64,000 nt of DNA from Ursus arctos. Taxonomy: Eukaryota; Chordata; Mammalia; Carnivora; Ursidae. Position numbers and translations under genes: made by a program. Position 1 is the stretch's first letter; every line of letters starts with the position of its first letter. The stretch covers positions 22,006,001 through 22,070,000 of the forward strand of contig NW_026623008.1 of assembly GCF_023065955.2 (NCBI RefSeq). The letters run 5' to 3'. The notes under the pieces are model-generated. The model saw nothing but the letters and a program-made list of their open reading frames with translations, was not told where the DNA came from and did not search any database. Of the stretch, positions 32,735 through 43,471 are shown piece after piece.

Positions 32735-33010
32735 GGGCGAGGTGCTGTAACAAATAGGCCCCCGTCCCAGTGGCTTCACCCAGGAAGAGCTGGTTTCTCT
32801 CCCACGTGAAGTCCAAGTTGATGTGGCTGGTCTGGGGAGCTCCTCCGGGGAGGCGCTTCCTCTGAGTGGTGATGCGGGGATCCAGGCTTCTTCATCTGTG
32901 ATGACGTCATCTACACACGGGGCTTCCAGGGTTCCCAGGGAAGGAGAGTGGGGGGGAAGGTCACCAAGTGATTCCCCAGCTCGGCCCAGAGGGGACCACA
33001 TCATCTCCAG
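32735..33010 (-). mobile_element. Old interspersed repeat, family B (5' portion)
   Basis: 'tgctgtaacaaataggcccc', 'ccagtggcttcacccaggaa', 'tttctctcccacgtgaagtc' and 'ggggatccaggcttcttcat' match a recalled mammalian repeat whose later part appears separately at 40000-40205. Contains the right arm of the inverted repeat. Strand arbitrary. Confidence 0.5.
32783..32829 (+). repeat. Right arm of a perfect 47-bp inverted repeat
   Basis: Partner of 31839-31885. Its position inside a repeat with matching consensus phrases on both sides makes this the likely source copy. Confidence 0.95.
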
Positions 33011-33664
33011 CCACGTTCCATGGACCACAGGTGCCAGCTGGCCCCACCTGGATGCATGGGGAGCTGGGCAGGGTCGTCCCAGCACCAGCCTTGCCCAGCA
33101 CCAGCCTTGCCCAGAGAAAGGGGGTGTGAACTGGGGGACAGCAGCTCTGTCTGCCCCTCTGGTGGCGATGGATGACTCCTGTCACTTTCATTCTCTTCCT
33201 GAGACCCCTGGGCTCCGAGCCCTCTCTCTGCCTCTGCCTGATGTGATGCCTGGGTCAGAAGGGCAGGAAGAAAGGGGCAGTGACCTGGGAAGGGCTGCCC
33301 ACACTGCTCCCCACTCTCGGCTGGGGAGGGAAGACGTGCTGGGCTGCTCCGAGCTGCCTATGTTGGAACCTTCTGTGTCTGCGGAGCTGCTAATTCCGGA
33401 GCCATCTGCCTGTGTTCCCAGCCCCAAAGCCCCGGGATAAATAAATTTTCTTCTGTGGTTTTTAAAGAAAGTTTTGAGGGAGTGAGGAGAGAGCGGAGGG
33501 AGGTCTCCGAATGACCTGTTCTCTCAGAAAGAGGCGCTGCCGGCCCAGGGCTGCCTAGGCAACCAGGAGGTCATGTGTATCTGCATTTTGCTAAGAGACT
33601 GAGTGGCCTGGAGGGGTGTCATTCCCGTGAATTCCTACCTCCCCCCACCAGACTGGGGGCTGCC
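33011..33664. other. Gene-free stretch with a 16-bp x2 repeat
   Basis: AGCACCAGCCTTGCCC occurs twice back to back (33081-33096, 33097-33112). The end of the block ('gggataaataaattttcttc', 33433) resembles an LTR 3' end, but the rest does not align to anything I recall. Confidence 0.5.
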
Positions 33665-33768
33665 TAGGGCTGAGTCACCTGTTCCCAGTGGCCAGCACAG
33701 GGCCTGGCACAGGACAGGTGTCCGTAAACCCTTGCCCAATAATGACAGAGTGAATGAATGAATGAACG
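33665..33768 (+). mobile_element. L2 3' end, sense
   Basis: 'cagcacagggcctggcacag' (33694) and 'gagtgaatgaatgaatgaac' mark the last 100 bp of L2. Confidence 0.7.
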
Positions 33769-33884
33769 GTGATGGAGGGTGGGGAGAGGGTGGGGTTGAA
33801 CGGGATGTGATGGAAGCTGGCCACCGTGGTGTTAAGAGCTTTAATGTATTATCCAGGGGTAGGGACACTTCTGGGATGGCCTCC

Positions 33885-34197
33885 GGATCCCTAGCTCCTC
33901 GGATGGCAGGGTGGCAGGACCTGTGACTTGTTTCTAAGCACTAGAATACAGCAAAGATGATGGGATGTTACTTCCACGTTTTGATTACAAAAGACTGTGG
34001 CTTCTGTCCTGCTGTTCAACTCTTCCTACTGCTTTCTTCACTTGCACTCCTTGATGTGTAGGCTGCCGTGTAGGAGACACCCCCGTGGCAAGGACTGAAG
34101 GCTGCCTCCAGCCACCAGCCACCCATGGCCGGACCCGAGGCCCGCGGTCCATGAGCCCTCAAGGAACGGTCCTGCCAACCAGCGCATGAGCTCGGGA
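33885..34197 (+). mobile_element. MaLR-type LTR, sense
   Basis: 'gtgacttgtttctaagcact', 'agaatacagcaaagatgatg', 'gggatgttacttccacgttt', 'acaaaagactgtggcttctg' (33988) and a 'gcctccagccaccagccacc' block follow a MaLR LTR. It ends abruptly where the duplicated segment begins. Confidence 0.65.
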
Positions 34198-34560
34198 GCA
34201 CCAGCGATGGGACGGACAGAAACCCCTGTGTCCAGGCCTGGGTCAGCTCGGGGCTCTCCAGCGGTGCTGGCTTCCTGTCAGAGACCCTCCAGGGGCTCTC
34301 AGGAACCTCGGGGAGACCCATGGATGGGAACTATCGTGTGATTGTTTCCAACAGTCCTAGTACTTAGTGTCCCTCTGGCTCCGTCGGGTGCGGGAACAGC
34401 TGCGGCAGGGGCTGTCCGAGGAGGGGGTCTGCACCAGGCCGCTCCCTGGAATGTGGGGCCCAGGATTCAGCACCAGCTAGGCTCTGTGAGGTGGGTGCTC
34501 CACTGTGTCTCTGAGCGCCCCCCTTTCCCATGCCCCCCTACCCCCTCACCCCTGCTCTCC
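34198..34560 (+). repeat. Local segmental duplication, copy 1
   Basis: 363 bp repeated in direct orientation at 36334-36695. About 12 substitutions and 2 small indels by eye, roughly 96-97% identity. The first 190 bp or so (34213-34403) are identical; nearly all differences lie in the second half. Contents look single-copy, with no coding signal. Confidence 0.95.
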
Positions 34561-34744
34561 CAGGCTCGGCTCACCCGCATTCATCCTGCATGCTGCTTCT
34601 GCCGGCAACAGGTGCCCAGTGGGGTACCCGGCTGGGGACGAGGGGCTGAAGGGCGTGGGCTGGGGACGGTGACCCGGGCTCCCGGGAGAGCCCCTTGTGG
34701 GGCCCCGGTGCATCAGTGCGGGAACCGGTACTGACATGGGCAAA
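34561..34744. other. Short gene-free stretch
   Basis: GC-rich, nothing recognised. Confidence 0.5.
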
Positions 34745-34985
34745 TGACAGATGACAGATGATAGCCGACCTGTGTCCAGGGCCGGCTGCAGCTCGGGGAC
34801 TGTGTTGTCCATTTTCCGGGCACTTCTCATTCTGTCCTCAAATCGTTATCCCCGTCTGTGGCAGGAAAGCTGAGGCCCGGGGCGGGAAGTGCTTTGCCCA
34901 AGACGGCACAGCAAGGAAGCCGCTGAGCCAGAAGTCGAAGCCCGGGAGCCTGTGCCCTTAATGCTCTGTATCACATCCCTTCCGT
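34745..34985 (-). mobile_element. MIR SINE, antisense
   Basis: 'ggcacttctcattctgtcct', 'gttatccccgtctgtggcag', 'aagctgaggcccggggcggg' (34867) and 'tgcccaagacggcacagcaa' (34895) follow the order. 'gcccttaatgctctgtatca' is the head end. Confidence 0.7.
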
Positions 34986-36333
34986 GAGGCCCCACAACAG
35001 ACCCAGCGTCGGGCAGGAGGCAGCGGATCCCAGCATCCGCCACCATCTCAGGCACCCCTGCGTGAGCAGGTCGGAGCCCAGGGACCAGCTGCCTGATGGG
35101 AGGAGCTCAGAGCCAGGAAGAGGTGCGGCTGAGAAGCCTAGCCTGCTGGTGGCTGAGGGACTGCCTCCGGGTGCCACCGGCACAGGGACACATCCCTTAT
35201 TCACCCTCGTCTGAGCTGCCCTCCCTTCCTTCCCCTCCCAGGGAGAACAGCTCTGCGAAATCAGTCACCTCTGGTTCCCACGGAGCCTGGGAGGTGTCCC
35301 AGGACTGGGTGGGGTGGTGTCCCTGCGCCCTGGGGACAGCAGCCACCTTGTCCTGCAGCCTGCACGTCGGGATGTAGAGCAGGTGGGGAAGGGAGCCCCC
35401 CCCTTCTCCGAGCGGAGACACTTCACCTCGGGAAGATAGGGAGGCCTGACCCATCAGCAGCTTCACAGTGTAGACAGGGGATGAAGTGCTTTCAACGCTC
35501 AGCGTCTCAGACACTCACTGTCTATCTCGGGAAACCAAGTGGTTTTCTTTTTTTTTCCTCTCCCCTTTACTCTGCTGTAAGCTGTCTCGGGGAGTAGCAC
35601 AGGAGAGGTGAGGGCTTGGCACACAGGGAAAACACGTGTGTAGAAGATTCAATCAGGTTCCCGGGTCTCACGTCAGGCTGAGCAGAGCCAAGGGTAGGGG
35701 ACGGGGGGTGGGGTGGGGACAGGACACAGGCCAAGGGGTGGGCGGGGCAGGCAGACCCAGTGGGGCCAGGTGGAAGAGGGGGTGATGCGGCTCGGGGTGG
35801 AGGGGGGCGCCCACGGTGCAGGCTTGTTCAGGTCTTCCAGCTTAGGGCAGTGGTTGGGGAAGGAGGTGACAAACATGTAGGGCAGAACGGCCCTGAAACC
35901 AGGTCATGAGGGGGGACTCTGCAGGGCCACGGGAAACAGGACTGTGGGTCCCCTCTAGACCTCACTCTGAGACCCTGGGATTCTCTGCCCAGATGGCCTG
36001 GAGCCCAGCTTCGGGCACCTGCCTCCCCTCTTGCCCAGGTCTGGGATCCTGAGGTGGCCCTGAGGGTGAAAGCCCCCAGACTATGCACCCCAGGCCCAGC
36101 CCAAGAGGCAGAGAGGGGCAGCTTTTGCAATAGGGTGAGTCACTAAGTCTATGGTCAAATTAAACCCCAGCCCCAGCGGTATTGTGACATCTCTGCTTCT
36201 GTCCCCACTGGCAGGGACCAAGCTCACTGGGTTCTCTCTCCTCCTCTGAGTTCAACACGGGCCTGGCTCCAAGTGGGGACCCTGTGAGAGCTTGTTCGGG
36301 GGTCATCGGAGAGGAGCAAAGGCTGTCCCGAGG
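34986..36333. other. Gene-free stretch
   Basis: GC-rich single-copy DNA with a T-run (35547-35557) and G-rich runs near 35697-35718. No gene supported. Confidence 0.5.
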
Positions 36334-36695
36334 GCACCCAGCGATGGGATGGACAGAAACCCCTGTGTCCAGGCCTGGGTCAGCTCGGGGCTCTCCAGCG
36401 GTGCTGGCTTCCTGTCAGAGACCCTCCAGGGGCTCTCAGGAACCTCGGGGAGACCCATGGATGGGAACTATCGTGTGATTGTTTCCAACAGTCCTAGTAC
36501 TTAGTGTCCCTCTGGCTCCGTCGGGTGCGGGAACAGCTGCAGCAGGGGCTGTCCGAGGAGGGGGTCTGCACCAGGCTGCTCCCTGGAATGTGGGGTCCAG
36601 GATCCAGCACCAGCTAGGTTCTGCGAGGTGGGCGCTCCGCTGTGTCTGAGTGCCCCCCTTTCCCATGCCCCCCTACCCTGTCACCCCTGCTCTCC
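36334..36695 (+). repeat. Local segmental duplication, copy 2
   Basis: Direct copy of 34198-34560, 2.1 kb downstream. Flanks on both sides are unrelated to those of copy 1, so the ends are sharp. Which copy is original cannot be told from sequence alone. Confidence 0.95.
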
Positions 36696-38029
36696 TGGGA
36701 GATGCAGCGGCCTCTACTGCCCATCAGGCCTTGAAGAGACTCGGGTCTCTCCTCCAGGCGTGCTCCCGGCCCAGCTGCCAGGGAAGTGGGAGGCGGCTCA
36801 GCGTTCTGCTTGAAAATATGTAAGCAGCTCTTCACCGTTGCTGGTGGCGGCAGTGGCTCTTGCAGCTGAACCACACCCCTGTCGCCCACAGTGATCACCT
36901 TTGGAGGTTCTCTCTGGAGGGACCCGAGCGGGCTGAGGAAGTGTGAAGGCTCTGGGGCAGCCCCGCTGCACCACTGTGAGCCCCACTTTCTCTGAGTCAC
37001 TCTCTCCACCTCTGCAAAATGGAGCTCCTCATCCCTGCCCGCAGGATGGGGGAGGACCCAGCGTGCTGCTGTCCCCTGCATGCCCTCGTCCCCTGCGTGC
37101 CCTCCAGACCCACCTCACCGCCTCCCCGCTCTGTGGCCGGAGACCCTGCAGGGGTGAGACACTGTGCCTTCCCCATATCTCTCTCCGTTCCACCATCGGG
37201 CCGTCTGGGCTTGGCGTGGAGGGGCCACCAAGGCCCTTTTAGCTTGACGGTGAGAGAGTGCCTTCTTTCTTACTGAGCGGCAGCCTCTTGCCTGAGCCCC
37301 AGCCACTGCACTGCAGCCTCATGAGCCTGTGGGACACACTCAGGAGCCCCTGAACCCCCCCCCCCAACTGATTTCCTGGAGCTGCTGGCGGGAGAAAACC
37401 CACCAGTGACTAAGGACCTGCTGTCTGCAGCCTGGGCTCCCAGGGACAGACATGGGCTGTGTCCTCTGAGGTCGCATGTGGGCAGGAGGGAGGGAGGTGG
37501 GAACCCAGAGGGCAGACACTGGACACATGGGGACCTCCGGGAGCAGGATGCTTACCTGGGAGGTCTGGAGACAGCTCGGGGTGCACGGTCTCTGAGTGGA
37601 AGGCAGCGCTGGGCGTCGGCCTGTCAGCACCGGCAATCATTAGCACCCTAAGAAAGACCTCGTCATTTCTCCCAGGGCCCGGGCGCCCTTTGGAAGAAGG
37701 GCTGTTTGCTGCCAGATCAGCCCCTGAAGACGCGTTTGTCACAGGCGATGTGCAAATCCATGTTTGGCCCATTTAAGAGACGTGATTTATCCGCTTGACT
37801 GGCCTTCACGCGCCTTCTCCAGACTCTCAAAATGTGGCTGCTGTTAGGGGCCCAGAGAGGAGCCGTAAACCACGCCGGGTGAGGCTGCTGCCGCGGGCCT
37901 GTGGGCGCTGAGGTGCCTCCTGCCGCAGAGAAGAGCCCAGGGAGGGACGGGGACCACGCTGCTCCGGACAGGGGTCGGTCCCCTGGGAGAAAACGCGTGA
38001 CGCTGGAGAAGGGCCAGCTCGGGTCCGCT
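36696..38029. other. Gene-free stretch
   Basis: Single-copy. The part at 37640-37850 is less GC-rich, repeat-free and may be constrained ('gatgtgcaaatccatgtttg', 37747). No exon is supported. Confidence 0.45.
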
Positions 38030-38650
38030 CCTGGCACCAGGCTCACTGAGGCCCTACTGTGTGCAGACCTGCGTGGGGTCTTGGGGTGCACGGTGAACAG
38101 AGAGAGCCCGTGTCTGGAGCGGGGAGGCAGGACGGGACAGGTGAGCACTGCAGGACGGGAGTGCACCAGGCGGGAGAGGCCTGGGAAGAAAGTTGTGCAG
38201 GGTGACCTGTGGAGCCTGGCTCTGGACGGGGTCCGCAGTGTGCCTGGTGAGGGGGCACGTCAGTGAAGGTCTTTGAGCCTTTTCCACCTTTGAGCTGAGG
38301 CCCGAAGAAGGAGGAGGAGTAGACATTGGAATATCAGAGAGAGAGCCGGCCAGGCTCCAGGCAAGGGCATCCCTGGGCCCAGGCCCCAAGGGGCAAAGGA
38401 GCTGGCAGTGGGAGCTGAGAAGTTGGAGCGGTTAGCTCCACCTGGTGGGAGCAGAAAGGATTTCAGCCAGGAGGTGACCGTTTGAGTGACACTGATGAGT
38501 GCTGACAGCGTCACCAGGTGGGGAGAGCCAGGAGAGAAAGAGACAGACAGAAAGGTTCCAGAGCTGGGCGGGTACACAACATGGTGGAGCAAGCGTCATG
38601 GCTGGAGGGCTTCCATGTGACGCAGGAGGTGTCCTGGGATGAACGTGAGG
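38030..38650 (-). mobile_element. L2 LINE segment, antisense
   Basis: 'gaggccctactgtgtgcaga' (38048), 'gtgcacggtgaacagagaga', 'gtcagtgaaggtctttgagc', 'aggcccgaagaaggaggagg' and 'aggccccaaggggcaaagga' (38380) give the order of a decayed antisense L2, interspersed with unmatched sequence. Confidence 0.6.
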
Positions 38651-39339
38651 GGCTGGGACTCTCTCCTCAGACAAGGACACCCGCTGTGGAAGCAGCAGGC
38701 AAATTACAGTCCTCGAGGCTGTCTGGCCCTATAGCTTCCAGGCCCCTTCCAGCTCCAGAATGCTGCGAGCCAGCAGGGCCAGCTGGGGCTCTCGCGGAAT
38801 GCCGGTGGACAGACTGCTCCGTGGGGCTGCATCTGTTTTTGTTTTCCTGTCCTCACCCCAGCCATCCAGAGGACCTTCCGCTGCTCCTGCACCCTGGGGA
38901 GCAGCCCCGGAAAGCCAGCTTCAAATAACCAGCCCCGAACCAGGTCAGCCCTCCTCTCCTGTTTTAGATCAACCCAGCCGGGCTTCCTGTTGGGGGTAGC
39001 AGACGCTCATGTCTCTCCTGGGCTCGCTAGATTGGTAAGGCCCTGCGACTTTCCCAGCAGGCGACCGAGGGAAAAGTTTTCAGAATGTCAGGCCCTTTGA
39101 TGGAGAAAGTCTGCCTAATAAATAATTAGGCTTCCTGAGAACCAGTGCTCCCAGCAAAGCAGAGCTTCGGAGCGCTCCTATGGAGGGAAGGAAAGCCTCT
39201 CCTTCAAGATGAGGCAGGAAAGGCAAGAGGGCTGGGGTGGGAAAAGCCTGGCCACACCCGGGGTGGGGGGCGGTGCAGGGGGGCACCTGCTTCAGGTAAG
39301 GATGCCGTACCTGACAGCTGCTCTCACTGCCAAGTGCCT
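38651..39339. other. Gene-free stretch
   Basis: Single-copy. Contains the palindromic AT-rich site at 39113-39131. No gene. Confidence 0.45.
39113..39131. promoter_or_regulatory. Homeodomain-like inverted repeat
   Basis: GCCTAAT and ATTAGGC arms (7 bp, perfect) flank a 5-bp AAATA spacer. Paired TAAT cores facing one another resemble a homeodomain dimer site. Such a site can arise by chance; no functional evidence. Confidence 0.3.
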
Positions 39340-39430
39340 AATGATCAGGATTCCATTTCACCCTTGAAGGACCCCGTGTGGTGGGAGTGCAGCCCCCATT
39401 GGACAGACAGGGAAACTGAGGCATAGGTAA
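39340..39430 (-). mobile_element. MIR fragment, antisense
   Basis: 'cccccattggacagacaggg' followed by 'aaactgaggcatagg' gives the antisense MIR core. Confidence 0.55.
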
Positions 39431-39999
39431 GCCAAGCCCTTCTGTGAGGTGAGGGCATGGCCCCTGGCCCGTCACCGTTCCCCTCTCCGCTCGCCTGGCA
39501 GGGCTCATGCACCAGCAGGATCCTGGAGTGTCAGGTCCTCCAGCACCTGAAATCTGTGCCCCTGCGCGGTCGGGATCCTGAAGACGCGAGCTTGAATCCC
39601 AGGTCCTTGCTGCTCTGGAAAAATGCAGATACTAATCCCAAGGTTATAGTCTGTCATGGGGGTTGCAAGCCAGACGTGTGTGACGTGTGGAGCGTAGGGT
39701 CCTGCACAAAGTCGGTACTCGGGAACCGTGCAGACCGCTCTAACAAACCAGCCCCCCAACCCCAAGATGTAGAACGGCTCCAGCGCAACAAAGTTGTACG
39801 TAGACTCCCAAGCAAGTCGTGCCACACGGTGGCAGGAGGCTGGGTCAGAGAACTCTTCTCCGGGGAGACACCCACCAATCAGGACGCAGTGTCTGTCTCG
39901 CTAACCTGCTCTCCTAGTGCCTGCTCGGTTCGCATACTTCAGGGAAGCCAGCTGCTGGGCAGGAAAGGCCCCCGTGGCGAGGAACAGAGGGCAGGACGC
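39431..39999. other. Gene-free stretch
   Basis: A 198-codon + frame covers much of it without recognisable domain; nothing supports a gene. Confidence 0.5.
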
Positions 40000-40205
40000 G
40001 GCAGAAAGGGAAGGAACTCATGGGAGGTCCTCAAAAGCCTGAAGTGGATGTGACATATGTCACTTCTGCTCACGTTCTGCCGTCTGGGATATAGTCATGT
40101 GGTCCCGCCTACCTGGGGAGGGGGCTGGGCAATGGAGTCTTGCTGTGTGCCCAGGGAGAAGAAGAACCGTATTTGGTGAACAGGTGGATGGTCTCTGCCA
40201 CCCCA
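40000..40205 (-). mobile_element. Old interspersed repeat, family B (3' portion)
   Basis: 'gtgacatatgtcacttctgc' (40050), 'gcccagggagaagaagaacc' and 'ggtgaacaggtggatggtct' are the later part of the family seen at 32735. Confidence 0.5.
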
Positions 40206-40739
40206 GGAAAGGTGAAATGAGGTCCCAGGAGACCCAGCAGGTTAAGAGCAGAACCCAGGCTCCTGAGTGTGCAGTAGGGCCCCAGGCTCTTCCCTCCACA
40301 CGTCACACCAGAATGAGGCAGAGTCACAGGACTGGCCGGTGGACCAGACACAAAGACCCACCCGAGCAAGGGGAAGGAAGGCTACAGATGGTCAACGCGT
40401 TGTCTCTGTCACCTTGCCGGAATCATGGGTGGGGGGGCAGGGCCCTAGCTCCAGGGCTCTTGGCTGTGAAGTTGGTCCAGATGCAGAGTTGGCCTCACAG
40501 CCCCTTGGGATTAGTTTCTTTATTTGTCAGATAAGACTGCAGCAAGAGGACACACCACGTGGGGTCACCTGAGGGTGAAGTGAGATCTTTGATGACCTCC
40601 TAACTTGCCTTTCCCTCTTCTCTTGGGTCCTGCTCCTCTGCTGGGAGGATCTGAGGTGGTCAACCTAAGGTACTTTGGATGCTGTTGGTGCTGGGTACTT
40701 TCTTTCCAGGGGTGTATGGACTCAACAAGAAGCCCATGA
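40206..40739. other. Gene-free stretch
   Basis: Single-copy with a faint MIR-like trace at 40500-40570. No gene. Confidence 0.45.
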
Positions 40740-41260
40740 CTAGGGAAAATGATCATACAATTCAGTGATTTCAAATCCCTGCCATCAGATCAATGAGGAC
40801 AATGACCCTTGAAGACGGGACACCTCATAAATGCGTGTAACCCCAACCCCGAAATCCCACCTCTAAGAATTTAACCATTGGAAACAGAGATGTACATGGA
40901 GAGCATTTCCATGTAGGATGCTGGTTACGACCGCTAACGCTGGACATAACCGTGTGATATAATTGTGTGTCAGCACGGGAGTTGGGTAAAATTATGGATG
41001 GCCCATCCGTTCAGTGGGAAAGTAGTGGCGATGATCCCACAATTGAGAATCATTGTGTAGAACGTGTGAAAGGCAAGGGAAAATTTTGTGACATGGAAGT
41101 CAACGTAATCAGAAAATTCTAGAACAGAATGTGTAGTGTGCCCTCCTTGTTGTGGGAAAAACATAAACGCATAAACACAGGTTTGACAGAGTTATTTTTG
41201 GTGGTGGCATTATGAGTGTATAATTTTTCTGAGAGAAAGAAAATATTCTTCACATGAGGG
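40740..41260 (+). mobile_element. L1M LINE 3' part, sense
   Basis: 'aaatcccacctctaagaatt' (40851), 'gagatgtacatggagagcat', 'gagttgggtaaaattatgga' (40979) and 'atgagtgtataatttttctg' fit the ORF2 end and 3' UTR of an old L1. Highly diverged. Confidence 0.6.
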
Positions 41261-41542
41261 TTAGCATTTCATTGTCCCCAGGACTGGATGATATCTAAGG
41301 ACAAGGAGATCACGAAGTCTTGTGACTTGAAGTATTGGACATTCACAGTGTCTAAACAGGAGCTGAAATCACTGGCGGAAGGTCAGGATTTCTTTTGCCT
41401 TTGAGATCCGTGAGAGTTAGTTGTTGATTAAAACGTGTCTTCGATTTTGGCTTTCTTCTCACTGCAGTCCAGTTATACCTTCCGGAGTGAATAAGGACGT
41501 CCTCTTGATTGAGTACCTGTGACGCTTCTCCATCACACTGCA
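41261..41542. other. Short gene-free stretch
   Basis: AT-richer single-copy DNA, nothing recognised. Confidence 0.45.
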
Positions 41543-41915
41543 TCAGTCAGCGATCGCTGTGTAACAACCAACCACAAAGTCTGAGTGACGTACAACCAGA
41601 CGTGCATGTTTCTCACACGTGTGCAGGTTAGCTGGGAGGTTCTGAGCTGCAGGTTTTGGCTACAAGTCAGCATCTTCTGGTGACAATGGCAGAGGGACCC
41701 CGGTCCACATTTCACTGGATGAAAGAAGTGACGGGCCAAGTCCAACGCCATGAGGTCCGGAGGTTCGCTTTGCCTTCCGTGAGAGAAACCACACAGTCAC
41801 GTGGCGGAGTGCCCAGGTACAGGGAGAGGTGAAGCCTGGAACCTACCACGAGCGTCCACGAACGGTCGCTTTGGTCGGGTCATGCTGTGAGCTGCTTGAA
41901 ACACTGTGTACCCGT
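41543..41915 (-). mobile_element. Old interspersed repeat, family A (copy 3)
   Basis: 'cgctgtgtaacaaccaacca', 'caaagtctgagtgacgtaca', 'gtgcaggttagctgggaggt' and 'tcacgtggcggagtgcccag'. Same order as copies at 19483 and 48905. Confidence 0.5.
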
Positions 41916-41999
41916 TTAAGATAACATTATTCCCCCACCGATTTGAAAGGTGATTCTTTTAAAAGTATAATACGAATGCAAAGAAAATTAAAATTACTG

Positions 42000-42345
42000 T
42001 AATTCCATGATCTGCAGATGGCCTGTTAAGATTTTGCCGCATTCCCTTGAAGGACACCCGCCCATCTGCACACGCAAATAAACACCAGCATCTAGGTATA
42101 TAACAAAAGCAGCATCACATTTTATTTGGTTTTTACCCTGCCTTTTTTTTTTCAACCGAATCTCATTCTGTGAGCTTTTCCTTGCATTATTAAATATTCT
42201 TTAGAAACAGGCTTTTCACGGATGTACAATAATTTACTGCAAAGAGGTAATGCTACTTGGGCAGACAATCTCCCATGGTTAGATGATATGTAGGCTCTTC
42301 AGATTGCATCCCACTACAAATGACGTTATAATGAGCATCATGGAA
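42000..42345 (-). mobile_element. L1M 3' part, antisense (first half)
   Basis: 'attattaaatattctttaga', 'cggatgtacaataatttact' (42220) and 'gcatcccactacaaatgacg' match an antisense L1M 3' region; continues at 42591. Confidence 0.55.
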
Positions 42346-42590
42346 TACAGTAGTCATCGACATATACTGAGCTTTTCATACGCCTGTCTCCGTGCTCAGC
42401 ACGTCCCATGTGCGACCTCATGTGCGCCTCAAGTTTCCTTCTCCAGCAGGTATCCCCATTTACAGATGATGAAACCAGGGCCACAGAGACGATAGGAACT
42501 TGCTCAGGGTCACACAGCAACTATATCACTGGAGGAGCTGAGACAAAAATTTGGATCTGATTAGTTATATAAAACCCATGCTCTCAACCA
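42346..42590 (-). mobile_element. MIR SINE, antisense, inserted in L1M
   Basis: 'atccccatttacagatgatg' (42451), 'aaccagggccacagagacga' and 'gctcagggtcacacagcaac' (42502), then 'accc...tgctctcaaccacc' at the head end. The L1M resumes on the far side. Confidence 0.75.
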
Positions 42591-42740
42591 CCCAGGTAAC
42601 CTCCCTTTCTGTGTACCTCCCTGATGATTGCTTTGGGGCTGATTTCTAGAAGTAAGATCGCTGGGTTTGCAGACTTTAAGGATCACAGGGCATATTGCCA
42701 ACACACCTTCCAGAAAGAGGTCAATTCAAACTGCAACCAA
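42591..42740 (-). mobile_element. L1M 3' part, antisense (second half)
   Basis: 'gctgatttctagaagtaaga', 'tcgctgggtttgcagacttt' and 'gcatattgccaacacacctt' are a classic antisense L1 3' phrase series, ending 'ccaacag'. Confidence 0.7.
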
Positions 42741-43300
42741 CAGTCTGTTCACTCACAGTGTTAACTGTGTGCTGGGCGCTGTTATAGGTGCTGAAGACAC
42801 AGTGACGACAAGAAAGGCACAGCCCCAGCCCTCCCGGGGCTGCTGGGGTCCCGACTCCCGGGGGAGGGGGGAGGGGACATATACAGAAGAGAGAACGTTA
42901 TACATTCAGATAAATAAACAGAGCTGAGGGGTGCAACAGTGACTGCGGTGGGCCTTGGGGTGCGTGGAAAGGGGTAGGAATATCCCAGAGGCCTTCTCAG
43001 AGGAGGTAGCCTTAAGCTGAGCTCTGAATGACCAGAAAGGAAAATATGGGAAGGAATTTTCCAGGCAAGAAATACAGTAAATGCAAATTCATCAAGGTGG
43101 GACCGAGCTCAGCAGTTTGCGGAAGGGGAGAAGACGGACTTCTCTGCATTGGGGTGAAGGCTGGGGGGCATCAGTGGGCAGGGAAGGATCAAGGAGGCCT
43201 TGCAGACCATGGGGAGGAGATTAAGTTTTATTCCAAGTGAGGTGGAAAGCCCTGGAAGGCAGTGGCATTATGGGTCTGAAAATTATGCCATTTGGGGAAT
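42741..43300 (-). mobile_element. L2 LINE segment, antisense
   Basis: 'gtgtgctgggcgctgttata' (42767), 'tctcagaggaggtagcctta' (42995), 'gagctctgaatgaccagaaa', 'aaggaggccttgcagaccat' (43191) and 'attaagttttattccaagtg' (43220). Well-ordered, one of the longest L2 copies. Confidence 0.8.
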
Positions 43301-43307
43301 CCTCTTT

Positions 43308-43471
43308 AAGAAAAGGGCATAGCCCCATGAAAGGTATTAAGGAGGGCACGTATTGCGTGGAGCATTGGGTGTTATAGGCAAACAACGAATCGTGGAACAC
43401 GACATCAAAAACTAATGATGTGCTGCATGGTGACTAACAACATAATAAAAGAAAGAAAGAAAAGGACATAG
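43308..43471 (+). mobile_element. 5'-truncated carnivore LINE-1 3' end with target-site duplication
   Basis: 134-bp insert (43323-43456): 'attaaggagggcacgtattg', 'gagcattgggtgttatagg' and 'aactaatgatgtgctgcatg', then an (GAAA)n-ended tail. Flanking 15-bp repeats AAGAAAAGGGCATAG (43308-43322) and AAGAAAAGGACATAG (43457-43471) differ at one base. It landed at the edge of the L2. Confidence 0.92.
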
